From NCBI GenBank assembly GCA_020630795.1, contig JAHDIK010000010.1:37306-101305 (forward strand): DNA of 64,000 nt, in the 5' to 3' direction. This DNA is from Colwellia sp. (GTDB lineage Bacteria; Pseudomonadota; Gammaproteobacteria; Enterobacterales; Alteromonadaceae). The position numbers and the translations under genes were made by a program. Below, piece by piece: positions 1 through 8,689 of this stretch (position 1 is its first letter; every line of letters begins with the position of its first letter). Below the pieces are notes generated by a model, which had not been told where the DNA came from, did not search any database, and saw only the letters and a program-made list of their open reading frames with translations.

Positions 1-453
1 GAAGATGAAAATTCGTCAAACTTTTGGGCAGGTATTCAGCCTAACGTACTTAAAATGTTTCATCAGCAACTCGCGCAAGACACGAAGAAGACCATTGATG
101 GCTTTTTAAAGATTCAAGCAATGGGTAGCCCTCATGTGCGTCAAGATATTAAAACCATTCGTGATTTGATTATGCAGTACGACTTGCCAACGGTTGCAAC
201 ATTGGATGAATCGCTAGCGCTATTAGAAACTGTAGATTTACGTGCTGAGTTATCGCAAATAAGCGTACCGAGTTTGCGCATTTATGGAAAGCTTGACAGT
301 TTGGTTCCTAAAAATGCAATAGAGGATATTGGCGCTTTAATGCCAAAAAGTGAGGCGTATATATTTGATAAGGCATCTCACGCGCCTTTTATATCTCACT
401 CAGATGAATTTACCCATGTATTATTGCAATGGTTGGAAGCGAATAGTACGTAA
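1..453 (+). CDS. bioH: BioH, pimeloyl-ACP methyl ester carboxylesterase (C-terminal part, cut by window edge)
   Basis: The reading frame is open from base 1, so the first ATG at 55 is internal and the gene starts outside the window. About 150 residues remain. They match the C-terminal half of the BioH alpha/beta-hydrolase: WAGIQPNVLKMFHQQL, GFLKIQAMG, the catalytic-acid segment YGKLDSLVP, and the catalytic-histidine segment ASHAPFISH. The nucleophile serine lies upstream of the window. BioH hydrolyses the methyl ester of pimeloyl-ACP in the cytoplasm, ending the disguised fatty-acid phase of pimelate synthesis for biotin. No other biotin gene is visible nearby, which is common for bioH. Confidence 0.9.
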   Translation, partial: EDENSSNFWAGIQPNVLKMFHQQLAQDTKKTIDGFLKIQAMGSPHVRQDIKTIRDLIMQYDLPTVATLDESLALLETVDLRAELSQISVPSLRIYGKLDSLVPKNAIEDIGALMPKSEAYIFDKASHAPFISHSDEFTHVLLQWLEANST

Positions 454-649
454 TCATTGGTATGATTCACACATTGTTGTATGTAGCTTATTGATCTTTA
501 GTAGTTTCTCGAATTTATTTACTTTTTGATGTTTTTGGTTAATAATTAAACACATAGTTGCGTGTAATTTTTATATGTATTTTCTGGTCTACTTGAGTAG
601 TACATTAATATCATTAACACGTGTAAATTAAGGTTAGCAGGAGAGTCTA

Positions 650-925
650 ATGGAAATACAATCAGCGTTTAACGCCGGTGTTCAAGGTTTTCAAAAAGCC
701 ACTGAAGACGCTAATCAGGCAGCAGCAGATATTGCTCGTAATACTGCGGGTATTAACGAGCCGTTACAAACGACGAATGAGCCTGTAGCGCAAAATCAAT
801 CTACACCTAATTTAACGCAATCTATCGTTGATTTAAAAGTTGCTGAGTACCAAGCTAAGGGCTCGGCAGAAGTGGTAAAAACAGCCGATGAAAACCTAGG
901 TACCTTGCTCGACGTAAGAGTGTAG
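650..925 (+). CDS. Small flagellar-rod-like protein, function unknown
   Basis: A 91-residue protein with a clear ribosome site (GGAGAG about 6 bases before the ATG). The N-terminus (MEIQSAFNAGVQGFQKA) and the C-terminus (AEYQAKGSAEVVKTADENLG) look like the two helical ends of flagellar rod/hook proteins such as FlgC, joined without the central domain. A polar, low-complexity linker sits between them at about residues 35-55. There is no signal peptide, as in flagellar axial proteins. Similar mini-proteins are often annotated as FlgE-like in this group, but no flagellar operon is present here. It is followed 32 bases later by a metalloprotease-like gene, and the two may be co-transcribed. Function not known. 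Confidence 0.6.
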   Translation: MEIQSAFNAGVQGFQKATEDANQAAADIARNTAGINEPLQTTNEPVAQNQSTPNLTQSIVDLKVAEYQAKGSAEVVKTADENLGTLLDVRV

Positions 926-957
926 AACTACCTAACGTGTAAAGTACGAACGTTATT

Positions 958-1917
958 ATGAACATTACGCCGCATTTAAATCCCACACCTATTGCAACTG
1001 TGGTTAATCCGCAGACAGATAGCTTGCGCCGTGAAAATGATAATCGTCAAATCATTACTCCTCCAACAGCTCCAAGCGGCTCTGCCGCTGAAAAAGGCGT
1101 AGCTGATAAAGACAAAGGTAAAACACCTGCTCAAAATAATGAGCAGTTTGATTTTACAGAGCTTCGTAAAAAAGCTGAGCTGAATGACACACGTATTAGT
1201 GACGACTCTCAGCAAGGAAGTGAAAAGGGCTCTGAACAAGAAGCGCGTCATAACCACGAGCATGAAGGTGGAAGTCATGACGAATCTCACAGTGAAGACA
1301 TTACCAGTCAAGAAGCCATTGAAATAAAAAGGCTACAACAACGAGATCAAGAAGTTAGAGCTCACGAGCTCGCACATGCGTCTGTAGGTGGTGCTACAAC
1401 AGGGCTTCCTTCATACGAGTTTGAAATTGGTCCTGACGGTAAAAAATATGCGGTAGCGGGTGAAGTATCAGTAGATTTAGCTGCTGTGAAAGGTGATCCT
1501 AGAGCCACTATTGCTAAAATGGAAAAGGTACATGCTGCAGCACTTGCTCCGGCTAACCCGTCTTCGCAAGATGTGCGTGTTGCAGCGCAAGCAACAGAAA
1601 TTATTGCGCAAGCAAAAGCAGAGTTGTTAGCGCTTGAGTTAGAAGAGTCAGAAACGCAACGTCAGCAAAATAAAGCGTCGCCATATATAGATTCAAATAA
1701 TGTTTTTAACGAATCGAGTCAGTCGCAGCTAGACAGCGATGCGTTTGATAAACAAATAACCAGTACACTTAAAGCGCAAGAGTCTATTGTGCCGTCAGCA
1801 GAGAATAGTCGACCCGCCGATGTTACAGAACGAGCGCTGCGTATTGAAGGGTATTACTCTAATATCACTCAAGCATATGAAAAAAGCTCGTCTCACCAGT
1901 TTCAGTTAACGGCTTAA
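958..1917 (+). CDS. Putative metalloprotease, SprA-related (CJM1_0395) family
   Basis: A 319-residue protein. Residues 1-120 are polar and low-complexity with a histidine/glutamate-rich stretch at about 98-113. The conserved domain follows at about 120-215. It contains HELAH (residues 136-140), an HExxH zinc-binding signature, and a downstream AVAGEVSVDL segment typical of the SprA-related family of putative zinc metallopeptidases. There is no signal peptide. The C-terminal 100 residues are polar and unassigned. The substrate is unknown. It lies just after the flagellar-rod-like gene, the usual arrangement of this pair in related genera as far as I recall. No strong Shine-Dalgarno is seen before the ATG, consistent with coupling to the upstream gene. 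Confidence 0.75.
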   Translation: MNITPHLNPTPIATVVNPQTDSLRRENDNRQIITPPTAPSGSAAEKGVADKDKGKTPAQNNEQFDFTELRKKAELNDTRISDDSQQGSEKGSEQEARHNHEHEGGSHDESHSEDITSQEAIEIKRLQQRDQEVRAHELAHASVGGATTGLPSYEFEIGPDGKKYAVAGEVSVDLAAVKGDPRATIAKMEKVHAAALAPANPSSQDVRVAAQATEIIAQAKAELLALELEESETQRQQNKASPYIDSNNVFNESSQSQLDSDAFDKQITSTLKAQESIVPSAENSRPADVTERALRIEGYYSNITQAYEKSSSHQFQLTA

Positions 1918-1982
1918 CTAGGTTCAGCTACGCTGTTTTGCTCTTTCACTTTAGTTAAAAGCTTATTGATATAGGCAAAAAT

Positions 1983-2010
1983 AAACCCGCATATAGCGGG
2001 TTTCTTGTTT
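1983..2010. terminator. Bidirectional terminator between metalloprotease gene and pyrE
   Basis: Perfect 8-bp stem AAACCCGC / GCGGGTTT with loop ATATA at 1983-2003. The minus-strand reading is followed by TATTTTTG, suiting pyrE termination. The plus-strand reading is followed by CTTGTTT. The genes on either side converge here. Confidence 0.75.
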
Positions 2011-2026
2011 GGTATTTTCAATGATA

Positions 2027-2680
2027 TTAAATACCGTAGTTTTCGCGATATTTTCTAATACTATCAAGGCTTGTCGTTAAACTAGCATCTTCAGTTACTT
2101 TTTCTTCCAAGTAACAAATTAAGTCTGCTAAGGTCACAATTGAGATAACGTGCGTACCGAAGTCACGTTCCACTTCTTGGATAGCTGACAATTCACCTTG
2201 CCCTTTTTCTTGGCGATCTAAAGCAATCAAAACACCAGAAAGGTCAGCACCGTTAGCTTTAATAATTTCCATTGATTCGCGAATAGCTGTTCCAGCAGTT
2301 ATTACGTCGTCAACCAACATCACTTTACCTTCAAGTGGAGAGCCTACTAAGTTTCCACCTTCACCATGCGTTTTCGCTTCTTTACGGTTAAAACAGTATG
2401 GAAGATCCATATTATGATGATCAGCTAATGCTACCGCCGTAGTTGTAGCGATTGGAATACCTTTATATGCAGGGCCAAATAACAAATCAAACTTAATGTT
2501 TGAATCTGCTAATGTCGACGCATAATAACGGCCTAACTTTGCTAAATCACCACCCGTGTTAAATAACCCAGCGTTAAAAAAATATGGGCTTGTACGACCA
2601 GATTTTAAGGTAAATTCACCAAAACGTAATACATTTTTGGCTAAAGCAAACTCAATAAATTCGCGTTGATAATCTTTCAT
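2027..2680 (-). CDS. pyrE: Orotate phosphoribosyltransferase
   Basis: 217 residues, full length for the family. It makes orotidine 5'-phosphate from orotate and PRPP in pyrimidine synthesis. The PRPP-binding motif [13 protein letters not shown] is at about residues 120-132. The flexible catalytic loop with [11 protein letters not shown] is at about 99-109, and the N-terminal [14 protein letters not shown] is typical. It lies 13 bases downstream of rph on the same strand, the classic rph-pyrE operon, and ends before a strong terminator. Confidence 0.97.
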   Translation of the reverse strand: MKDYQREFIEFALAKNVLRFGEFTLKSGRTSPYFFNAGLFNTGGDLAKLGRYYASTLADSNIKFDLLFGPAYKGIPIATTTAVALADHHNMDLPYCFNRKEAKTHGEGGNLVGSPLEGKVMLVDDVITAGTAIRESMEIIKANGADLSGVLIALDRQEKGQGELSAIQEVERDFGTHVISIVTLADLICYLEEKVTEDASLTTSLDSIRKYRENYGI

Positions 2681-2693
2681 TGTTCTATCTCAC

Positions 2694-3407
2694 TTAGCTT
2701 AATGCAGTTTTTTGTGAATCAAATAATTCACTAATACCTGCTTTTGCAAGCGCTAGCATTTCTTGCATTTCGTCAAAACTAAACGGTTCTTCTTCCGCAG
2801 TACCTTGTACTTCAATTAACTTGCCTGTGTCAGTCATTACTACGTTCATGTCTGTATCTGCAGCTGAATCTTCTGGGTAGTCTAAATCGGCTACCGCTTC
2901 ACCTTTGTATATGCCAACCGATACAGCAGCAATCATGTGCTTTAACGGGTTAGTTTTTATAATGTCTTTTGCGCGCATGTAATTAAGAGCGTCTACTAGT
3001 GCTACACATGCACCCGTAATAGAGGCTGTACGTGTACCGCCGTCAGCTTGAATAACATCACAATCTACACTAATTGTATTTTCGCCTAGCGCCTGTAAAT
3101 CAACCGCTGCACGTAAAGAGCGTGCAATTAAGCGAGATATTTCTAATGTACGGCCACTTTGTTTGCCGCTTGCTGCTTCTCTTCGCATACGTGTGTGCGT
3201 TGAACGTGGAAGCATTCCGTATTCAGCTGTAACCCAGCCTTTACCTTGGCCTTTTAAAAAGCGAGGAACACCTTCTTCAACTGATGCAGTACAAATAACT
3301 TTAGTATCACCAAACTCGATAAGTACTGAACCTTCAGCATGAGTTGTGAATTGACGTGTAATGGTGACCGGACGAATCTGTCCTGATGTTCTGCCGCTTG
3401 GACGCAT
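2694..3407 (-). CDS. rph: Ribonuclease PH
   Basis: Phosphorolytic 3'-exoribonuclease that trims tRNA 3' ends. I chose the start at 3407, giving 237 residues beginning [16 protein letters not shown]. The family starts this way and AGGA sits 8 bases upstream. The longer frame from 3470 adds 21 residues not seen in the family. The phosphate-binding and catalytic region is intact ([45 protein letters not shown]). It is the first gene of rph-pyrE. Confidence 0.97.
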   Translation of the reverse strand: MRPSGRTSGQIRPVTITRQFTTHAEGSVLIEFGDTKVICTASVEEGVPRFLKGQGKGWVTAEYGMLPRSTHTRMRREAASGKQSGRTLEISRLIARSLRAAVDLQALGENTISVDCDVIQADGGTRTASITGACVALVDALNYMRAKDIIKTNPLKHMIAAVSVGIYKGEAVADLDYPEDSAADTDMNVVMTDTGKLIEVQGTAEEEPFSFDEMQEMLALAKAGISELFDSQKTALS

Positions 3408-3547
3408 GTTTAAATTCCTAACTTTGAATAATTGCTGAGCATTATAAAGCTTCAATCTACAATTTGACATAATGACGAAGTAAGTATTTTGAAATATAGT
3501 AATTAAAAGTAAGGTCTATATTGGCGTAACCTATTGAAGGATTTTTT

Positions 3548-4072
3548 ATGACGCGTTTTTCTATTGTTATTTTTGCCGCACTTTTGTTGTGTTTTACGGC
3601 ATCGCCTTTCGCTAAAACAACTGTAGCTTCCCTGCCTGAATACAGCAAAGTTTACGATGACACACGTGACCCCTTTAAAGATGCTGTGGCGGCAATAACT
3701 TTAGCAAAAGAAACAAATCGAAATGTGTTGATTGAAATTGGTGGTAATTGGTGTACTTGGTGCCATCGTATGGATGACTTTCTAGAGAAAAATCCAACGG
3801 TTTATGATGCACTTCACCGTAATTATGTTGTACTAAAAATTAATGTAAGCGATAGCAATGAAAATGAAGCGTTTATGAAGTCACTACCGCCAGTATTAGG
3901 ATATCCGCATATGTACGTTTCAAACAGTTCAGGAAAAATGCTGTTGTCGAAAGATACTGCTGAATTACAAGAAGACGGTAATTATTCCGTTCAAAACTGG
4001 TTAGCATTTATTGATAAGTGGAATGTAGGGTCTGATGCGTCAATAGCAAAAACGGGGCGCGTAAGTGAATAA
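3548..4072 (+). CDS. Exported thioredoxin-fold protein
   Basis: 174 residues with an N-terminal signal peptide (hydrophobic residues 5-19, likely cleavage after about residue 22). A thioredoxin-like domain carries the WCTWCH active site (Cys69, Cys72) in the context LIEIGGNWCTWCHRMDDF. It is likely a periplasmic thiol-disulfide or chaperone-like protein; the extra histidine after CTWC resembles DUF255/thioredoxin_7 proteins. It overlaps the next gene by a few bases if that gene starts at GTG 4065. It therefore probably forms an operon with the Tat-type subunit and the GMC flavoprotein, perhaps to help their maturation. That role is an inference. Confidence 0.8.
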   Translation: MTRFSIVIFAALLLCFTASPFAKTTVASLPEYSKVYDDTRDPFKDAVAAITLAKETNRNVLIEIGGNWCTWCHRMDDFLEKNPTVYDALHRNYVVLKINVSDSNENEAFMKSLPPVLGYPHMYVSNSSGKMLLSKDTAELQEDGNYSVQNWLAFIDKWNVGSDASIAKTGRVSE

Positions 4073-4763
4073 AATGACTATGTTGAAAAGTATCTCTTCG
4101 TTTTTTGACCGCCAATATCAAACACCGCGTTGGTTAGCGCATAAATTAAGCAGAAGAAGCGCATTAAAGTCAGCAGCTGGTGCTGCGACCATAGCAAGCA
4201 TGCCTTTAATGTTAAGTGCTAAAGCGTTATTGCAATCAGCCCCATTACTCGCAGAAAAGAAAATGCAAGATCCATGGCTAACGCTTGATGCAGTGCTTAA
4301 TCACTTACTTCCTAAATCGCCGACAGGCCCTAGTGCCGTAGAACTAAATGCCACGCAGTATTTATTTAATGTGGTACACGAACAGCCCACCGAAAAAGGC
4401 GAAATTGAGTTTATTTATAAAGGTGTTGGTTGGTTAAATAGTTATACGCAAAGTCAGTTGAAGCAGAATTTTTCAATGTTATCCGATCAAAATAAAGAAA
4501 AAATGTTACGCGCAATAAGCCGCTCAGTTGCTGGTGATAACTGGATAAACAATCTTGTTAATTATTTGTATGAGGCGATGCTGTCACCACCTATTTATGG
4601 CGGTAATCCAAATGGTATTGGTTGGCAGTGGTTGGAGCATAAAGGGGGCTACCCGCTACCTAAAGTGGGCGATCGTTATTACGAGCTACCAGGGCAAAAA
4701 CCAATTAATATTGTGAATATTCCAGTTAATAACACGCTTGCACAAGGTCGCACAAAATCATGA
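4065..4763 (+). CDS. Gluconate 2-dehydrogenase subunit 3-like protein, Tat-exported
   Basis: 232 residues from GTG 4065; ATG 4074 is a possible alternative start. A twin-arginine signal is visible: SRRSALK at about residues 29-35 followed by an alanine-rich hydrophobic stretch to about residue 53. The rest fits the gluconate 2-dehydrogenase subunit 3 family (DPWLTLDAVLNHLLPKSPTGPSA; C-terminal NPNGIGWQWLEHKGGYPLP). These small subunits partner GMC flavoproteins and are thought to carry the folded flavoprotein through the Tat pore, since the large subunit often lacks its own signal. That fits the next gene, which has none. It overlaps the next gene by four bases (ATGA). Confidence 0.85.
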   Translation: MNKMTMLKSISSFFDRQYQTPRWLAHKLSRRSALKSAAGAATIASMPLMLSAKALLQSAPLLAEKKMQDPWLTLDAVLNHLLPKSPTGPSAVELNATQYLFNVVHEQPTEKGEIEFIYKGVGWLNSYTQSQLKQNFSMLSDQNKEKMLRAISRSVAGDNWINNLVNYLYEAMLSPPIYGGNPNGIGWQWLEHKGGYPLPKVGDRYYELPGQKPINIVNIPVNNTLAQGRTKS

Positions 4764-6472
4764 AATACGACATCTGTATTGTAGGTAGTGGTGCTGGTGC
4801 ATCTCCCGTAGCTTATACGCTCGCAAAAGCTGGCGCTAAAGTACTAGTGCTAGAAAAGGGGCCTTGGTTAACCGAAGAAAATTTTTATAAAGACGAATTA
4901 GCCATAAGTTTACGTGATTCATATAACCCTAAATTAGAAGAGCAACAACACGTAATAGAAGAACTATACGAACGTGATAATGGCGATACGTATTGGCAAG
5001 GTGAGCCAACGAGTGAATCGGGGTGGAGTTTTTGGAACGGTAATGTTGTAGGTGGCTCATCAAACTTTATGAGTGGCTATTTTCATCGACTTAAACCAAT
5101 AGATTTCAAACTTAAAAGCGAGTTTGGTGACATAAGTGGGACAAATGTTGTGGATTGGCCCATCACTTACGACGAATTAGAGCCTTTTTATACAATGGTT
5201 GACCACCAAGTGGGTGTGTCGGGTAAAGTTGTGCCACATCCCCATCAAGAACCTAGGTCGGAAAATTTTCCGTATCCACCTATCGCAGAACACCCAGTCG
5301 CATCTTGGATAGATAAAGCCGCTAAGAATATAGGCTTTCATTCTGTGCCCGTGCCTAGAGCCGTATTGTCTCAACCTGCAATGGGAAGAAGAAGTTGCGA
5401 ATACTCGGGTTATTGCAGCAGTTATGGATGTTCGTCGGGTGCAAAAGGTAGCGGGCGAGCAGCATTGTTGAATCATGCAGTAGCCTCAGGTAATTGCACG
5501 ATTAAACCTAATGCTAAAGTGTATAAAGTTGACACTGATAACAAAGGCGAAATTACCGGAGTGCTTTATTACGATGTTCAAGGGCGTAAAAAACGCGCAG
5601 TAGCATCTACTTACGTTATTGCTTGCCAAGCAGTAGAAACCTCGCGATTGTTACTTGCCTCGACAGGTGAAAAATTTCCTAATGGTTTAGCGAACAATAG
5701 TGGCCAAGTGGGAAAAAACCTTGTTTTCAGTGGTGGTGGAACAGGCCAAGGCGACTTTATATTTGATGAGCTAACCAAGGAGCAAGTCGAGCAACTTAAA
5801 CAAGTAGGCCCTTTTATTAATAGAGCATTACAAGACTGGTATAGAATCGACGACAAATCGTTTGAGGGAGCCAATAAAAATGGCTCAGCTAAAGGTGGAA
5901 CGATTGACTTTTTGTTCCATCAAAACCCAATTGCTAGAGCACGAGGGAGCCAGCGCGATCATAACGATGAACTTGTGTGGGGAGAGCAACTCAAACAGAA
6001 CTTAAAAGCTGAGTTTACTACCTATAAAACCCTACGATTTGAAGTGTTTAATGACTGGTTACCCACTAACGATTGTTTTGTCGCTCTTGACGACGAAGTA
6101 ACGGACAAATGGGGAGATCCTGTAGCAAAGGTTCGTATTGGTTCACATGATCACGACTTGTTGGTGGGTGAATATTTGGCAGAAAAAGCGGAAAAATTGC
6201 TGGAAGAACTTGGAGCCAAAAATATTTCATCATCTATCAGCAGTTATCCAGCTACTAACTTGATGGCTGGTGGCTGTCGTTTCGGTGATGATCCCAAAAC
6301 ATCTGTACTCAACAAGTATTGCGAGGCGCATGAAGTTAGAAACTTATATGTAACCGACGGTTCTTTCATGCCAACAGGTGGTAGTGTTCCATATACTTAC
6401 ACCATTTATGCTAACGCATTTAGGGTAGCAGAACACATCAAACGTAAATGGGCTGATACACAAGCTTCGTAA
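4760..6472 (+). CDS. GMC-family FAD oxidoreductase
   Basis: 570 residues. The N-terminal FAD-binding Rossmann motif is VGSGAGASP (about residues 8-16), and the GMC motif GNVVGGSSNFMSGYFHRL lies near residue 95. The Cys-rich segment CEYSGYCSSYGC and the C-terminal GMC domain NLYVTDGSFMPTGG are also present. There is no signal peptide, so export probably relies on the Tat-type partner just upstream (four-base overlap). The substrate is unknown; relatives oxidise sugars, sugar acids or alcohols. Oddity: the usual catalytic His of the HxxGT..MG motif reads TNLMAGGCRFGDDP (Asn500/Leu501), and the second catalytic position (His/Asn before Pro near the C-terminus) reads GGSVPYTYT (Val543). The active site is therefore non-canonical. 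Confidence 0.88.
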   Translation: MKYDICIVGSGAGASPVAYTLAKAGAKVLVLEKGPWLTEENFYKDELAISLRDSYNPKLEEQQHVIEELYERDNGDTYWQGEPTSESGWSFWNGNVVGGSSNFMSGYFHRLKPIDFKLKSEFGDISGTNVVDWPITYDELEPFYTMVDHQVGVSGKVVPHPHQEPRSENFPYPPIAEHPVASWIDKAAKNIGFHSVPVPRAVLSQPAMGRRSCEYSGYCSSYGCSSGAKGSGRAALLNHAVASGNCTIKPNAKVYKVDTDNKGEITGVLYYDVQGRKKRAVASTYVIACQAVETSRLLLASTGEKFPNGLANNSGQVGKNLVFSGGGTGQGDFIFDELTKEQVEQLKQVGPFINRALQDWYRIDDKSFEGANKNGSAKGGTIDFLFHQNPIARARGSQRDHNDELVWGEQLKQNLKAEFTTYKTLRFEVFNDWLPTNDCFVALDDEVTDKWGDPVAKVRIGSHDHDLLVGEYLAEKAEKLLEELGAKNISSSISSYPATNLMAGGCRFGDDPKTSVLNKYCEAHEVRNLYVTDGSFMPTGGSVPYTYTIYANAFRVAEHIKRKWADTQAS

Positions 6473-6569
6473 ATTAATTTAACATGTAATTGTGATACTT
6501 TTGTTAAGATTTTACTGTACTTAGCAACCATAATTACTAAATACACTTAATTAGTATTGGAACAAAGTT

Positions 6570-7523
6570 ATGAATAAATTCACTCTGATAACGTCTTTAT
6601 TACTGAGCACAACGATAGTAGCTTGCGGTGGCGGCGGAAGTGAAACTGTCAGTGCGCCTGAAGTTGAAACACCACCTGTAACCACACCCGTAACTCCAAC
6701 ACCAGAGCAACCAGCTACATTCACGGGAATGTTTGTAGATTCTGCAGTGGAAGGGCTCAGTTACTCAACACCATCCGGCAGTGGCTTAACTAATGACAAA
6801 GGCGAATTTATTTATCAAGCCGATGAAAAAGTAACTTTTTCTTTGGGGGGAATTGTTTTTCCTGAAATAGATGCGAAAGATTTAATTACGCCATTAGATT
6901 TGTTCGATACGATGGACATTAACCATGAAGCAGTAGTTAACACATTACGTTTATTACAAACTTTAGATGCAGATGGTGATCCTGAAAATGGTATTACAAT
7001 TCCTGCGTTAGTGCGTACGCTTGCAGAATCAATAACGTTAGATTTAAACGATGCGAACTTTGTAACCGAAATAGAAGGGCTTTTATCTAACACTGGCTTA
7101 ATGAATACCTTATTAGTGTCGAGTGTTGATGCTATTTATCATTTTCAAAATACACTCGATACATTAGAAGACAATGGTCGCTGTGAAAAAACTCACAGTA
7201 AAGTAGGCTATAGCGGGTCTTTTTCAACCTTGTCTCACAACGTATCAGGTACGGCTACCATTATTGATAACTGTACTATTGAAATTACCAACTTTACCTA
7301 CGACGGTGGCGGTCCTAAAGTATACTTCTACGGCGGTATAGACCACGACTATGCTGCTAGCTCAGCATTTTTAATGGGACCACAGTTACAAGGTACTGTT
7401 TACGAAAACGATACACTAACTATTACATTACCCAATGGTAAAACACTTGATGATTTAACAGGCATAAGTGTGTGGTGTTCTGACTTCAATGCAGATTTTG
7501 GAAACATGACATTCACAATGTAG
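6570..7523 (+). CDS. DM13-domain lipoprotein
   Basis: 317 residues. Lipoprotein signal with lipobox IVAC (Cys19) followed by GGGGS and a Pro/Thr/Val-rich linker. The C-terminal about 110 residues match the DM13 domain: SGTATIIDNCTIEITNF, YDGGGPKVYFYGG, LTITLPNGKTLDDL, and the hallmark SVWCSDF with Cys303. DM13 is a predicted electron-transfer/redox domain on envelope proteins. The middle region (about 50-200) is unassigned. It has its own gap of about 95 bases after the GMC gene and its own Shine-Dalgarno-like GGAACAAAG. It may belong functionally to the upstream redox cluster, which is an inference from position. Confidence 0.75.
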   Translation: MNKFTLITSLLLSTTIVACGGGGSETVSAPEVETPPVTTPVTPTPEQPATFTGMFVDSAVEGLSYSTPSGSGLTNDKGEFIYQADEKVTFSLGGIVFPEIDAKDLITPLDLFDTMDINHEAVVNTLRLLQTLDADGDPENGITIPALVRTLAESITLDLNDANFVTEIEGLLSNTGLMNTLLVSSVDAIYHFQNTLDTLEDNGRCEKTHSKVGYSGSFSTLSHNVSGTATIIDNCTIEITNFTYDGGGPKVYFYGGIDHDYAASSAFLMGPQLQGTVYENDTLTITLPNGKTLDDLTGISVWCSDFNADFGNMTFTM

Positions 7524-7630
7524 CCAGCATATAAAAAGAAGATCTTTCATAGTACCTTGTATGTCTGGATAGATAGAGTTGGCTCAGGCATAATCTCTAA
7601 ATAACCAACTGAAACATTCAAGGTACCAAT

Positions 7631-8494
7631 ATGATCCATAGTATGACCGCATTCTCACGTGTAGAAGTAAAAGGTGAGTGGGGCAACGCAGTATGGGAAA
7701 TACGTAGTGTAAATCAACGTTTTCTAGAAACGTACTTTAGGCTACCAGAGCAATTTAGAAGTATTGAACCCGTTTTACGCGAACGTTTTAGAAAAAATCT
7801 TAATCGAGGCAAAGTAGAATGTAGCCTACGCTTTAATGCAAACGCCTCAGCCAAAACCAACTTGTCGCTTAACAAAGAACTCGCCCAGCAACTTATTGAA
7901 CATGCTGGTTGGATAAACGAGCAAACCTTAAACAGTCAATTAAATCCTGTAGAAATAATGCGTTGGCCTGGCGTAATGGAAGCTGAAGAAACCGACATGA
8001 GTATTATTCAAACCGAGATACTCGCGGGATTTGATCAAGCACTTACCGATTTCATAGCAGCTCGAGCGAGCGAAGGCGAAAATATGAAAGCGCTTATTGA
8101 ACAACGCTTAGACGCCATTACCGCTGAAGCAGATAAAGTTAAGGCGTTCATGCCAGAAGTTATTCAATGGCAACGCAATCGTATTACCGACAAATTTACT
8201 GACGCTAAAATAGAATTAGATTCAACGCGTGTAGAACAAGAACTTGTTCTACTTGCCCAAAAAATGGATGTGGATGAAGAAATTGACCGTTTATACAGTC
8301 ACGTAAAAGAAACGAAAGGTATTCTTAAAAAAGGCGGCGCTCAAGGCCGACGTTTAGATTTTATGATGCAAGAATTCAATCGTGAAGCTAACACACTTGG
8401 TTCAAAATCTATTAATTCTGACATTACAAATTCAGCTGTTGAATTAAAAGTGTTAATAGAGCAAATGCGCGAGCAGATCCAGAATATTGAGTGA
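7631..8494 (+). CDS. yicC: YicC family endoribonuclease
   Basis: 287 residues, full length. It starts MIHSMTAFSRVEVKGEWGN and contains VWEIRSVNQRFLETYFRLPE and the C-terminal GRRLDFMMQEFNREANTLGSKS, both diagnostic of YicC. The family is an RNA endonuclease involved in RNA turnover. In many gammaproteobacteria yicC sits beside rph; here the redox cluster separates them. The 3' end is a known integration site for mobilisable genomic islands in Vibrio, and an integrase gene follows here. The reading frame ends normally at REQIQNIE, so insertion has not damaged it. Confidence 0.93.
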   Translation: MIHSMTAFSRVEVKGEWGNAVWEIRSVNQRFLETYFRLPEQFRSIEPVLRERFRKNLNRGKVECSLRFNANASAKTNLSLNKELAQQLIEHAGWINEQTLNSQLNPVEIMRWPGVMEAEETDMSIIQTEILAGFDQALTDFIAARASEGENMKALIEQRLDAITAEADKVKAFMPEVIQWQRNRITDKFTDAKIELDSTRVEQELVLLAQKMDVDEEIDRLYSHVKETKGILKKGGAQGRRLDFMMQEFNREANTLGSKSINSDITNSAVELKVLIEQMREQIQNIE

Positions 8495-8689
8495 TTAGTT
8501 TTTACATATATATTCACAAAAATAGCCAGATTTAGCGCCTTATTCAGGTTTTATTCACGAAATATTCAGTCGAATTAATAAAAACCTGCTTTAAGGTGGT
8601 GACTTTGGCGGTGACAACTCACCACTTGAAGCAACTTGTCTCCTCATTTTACTCACCACATTTTGGTTGAGAATTTGAGGAGAAAATTT

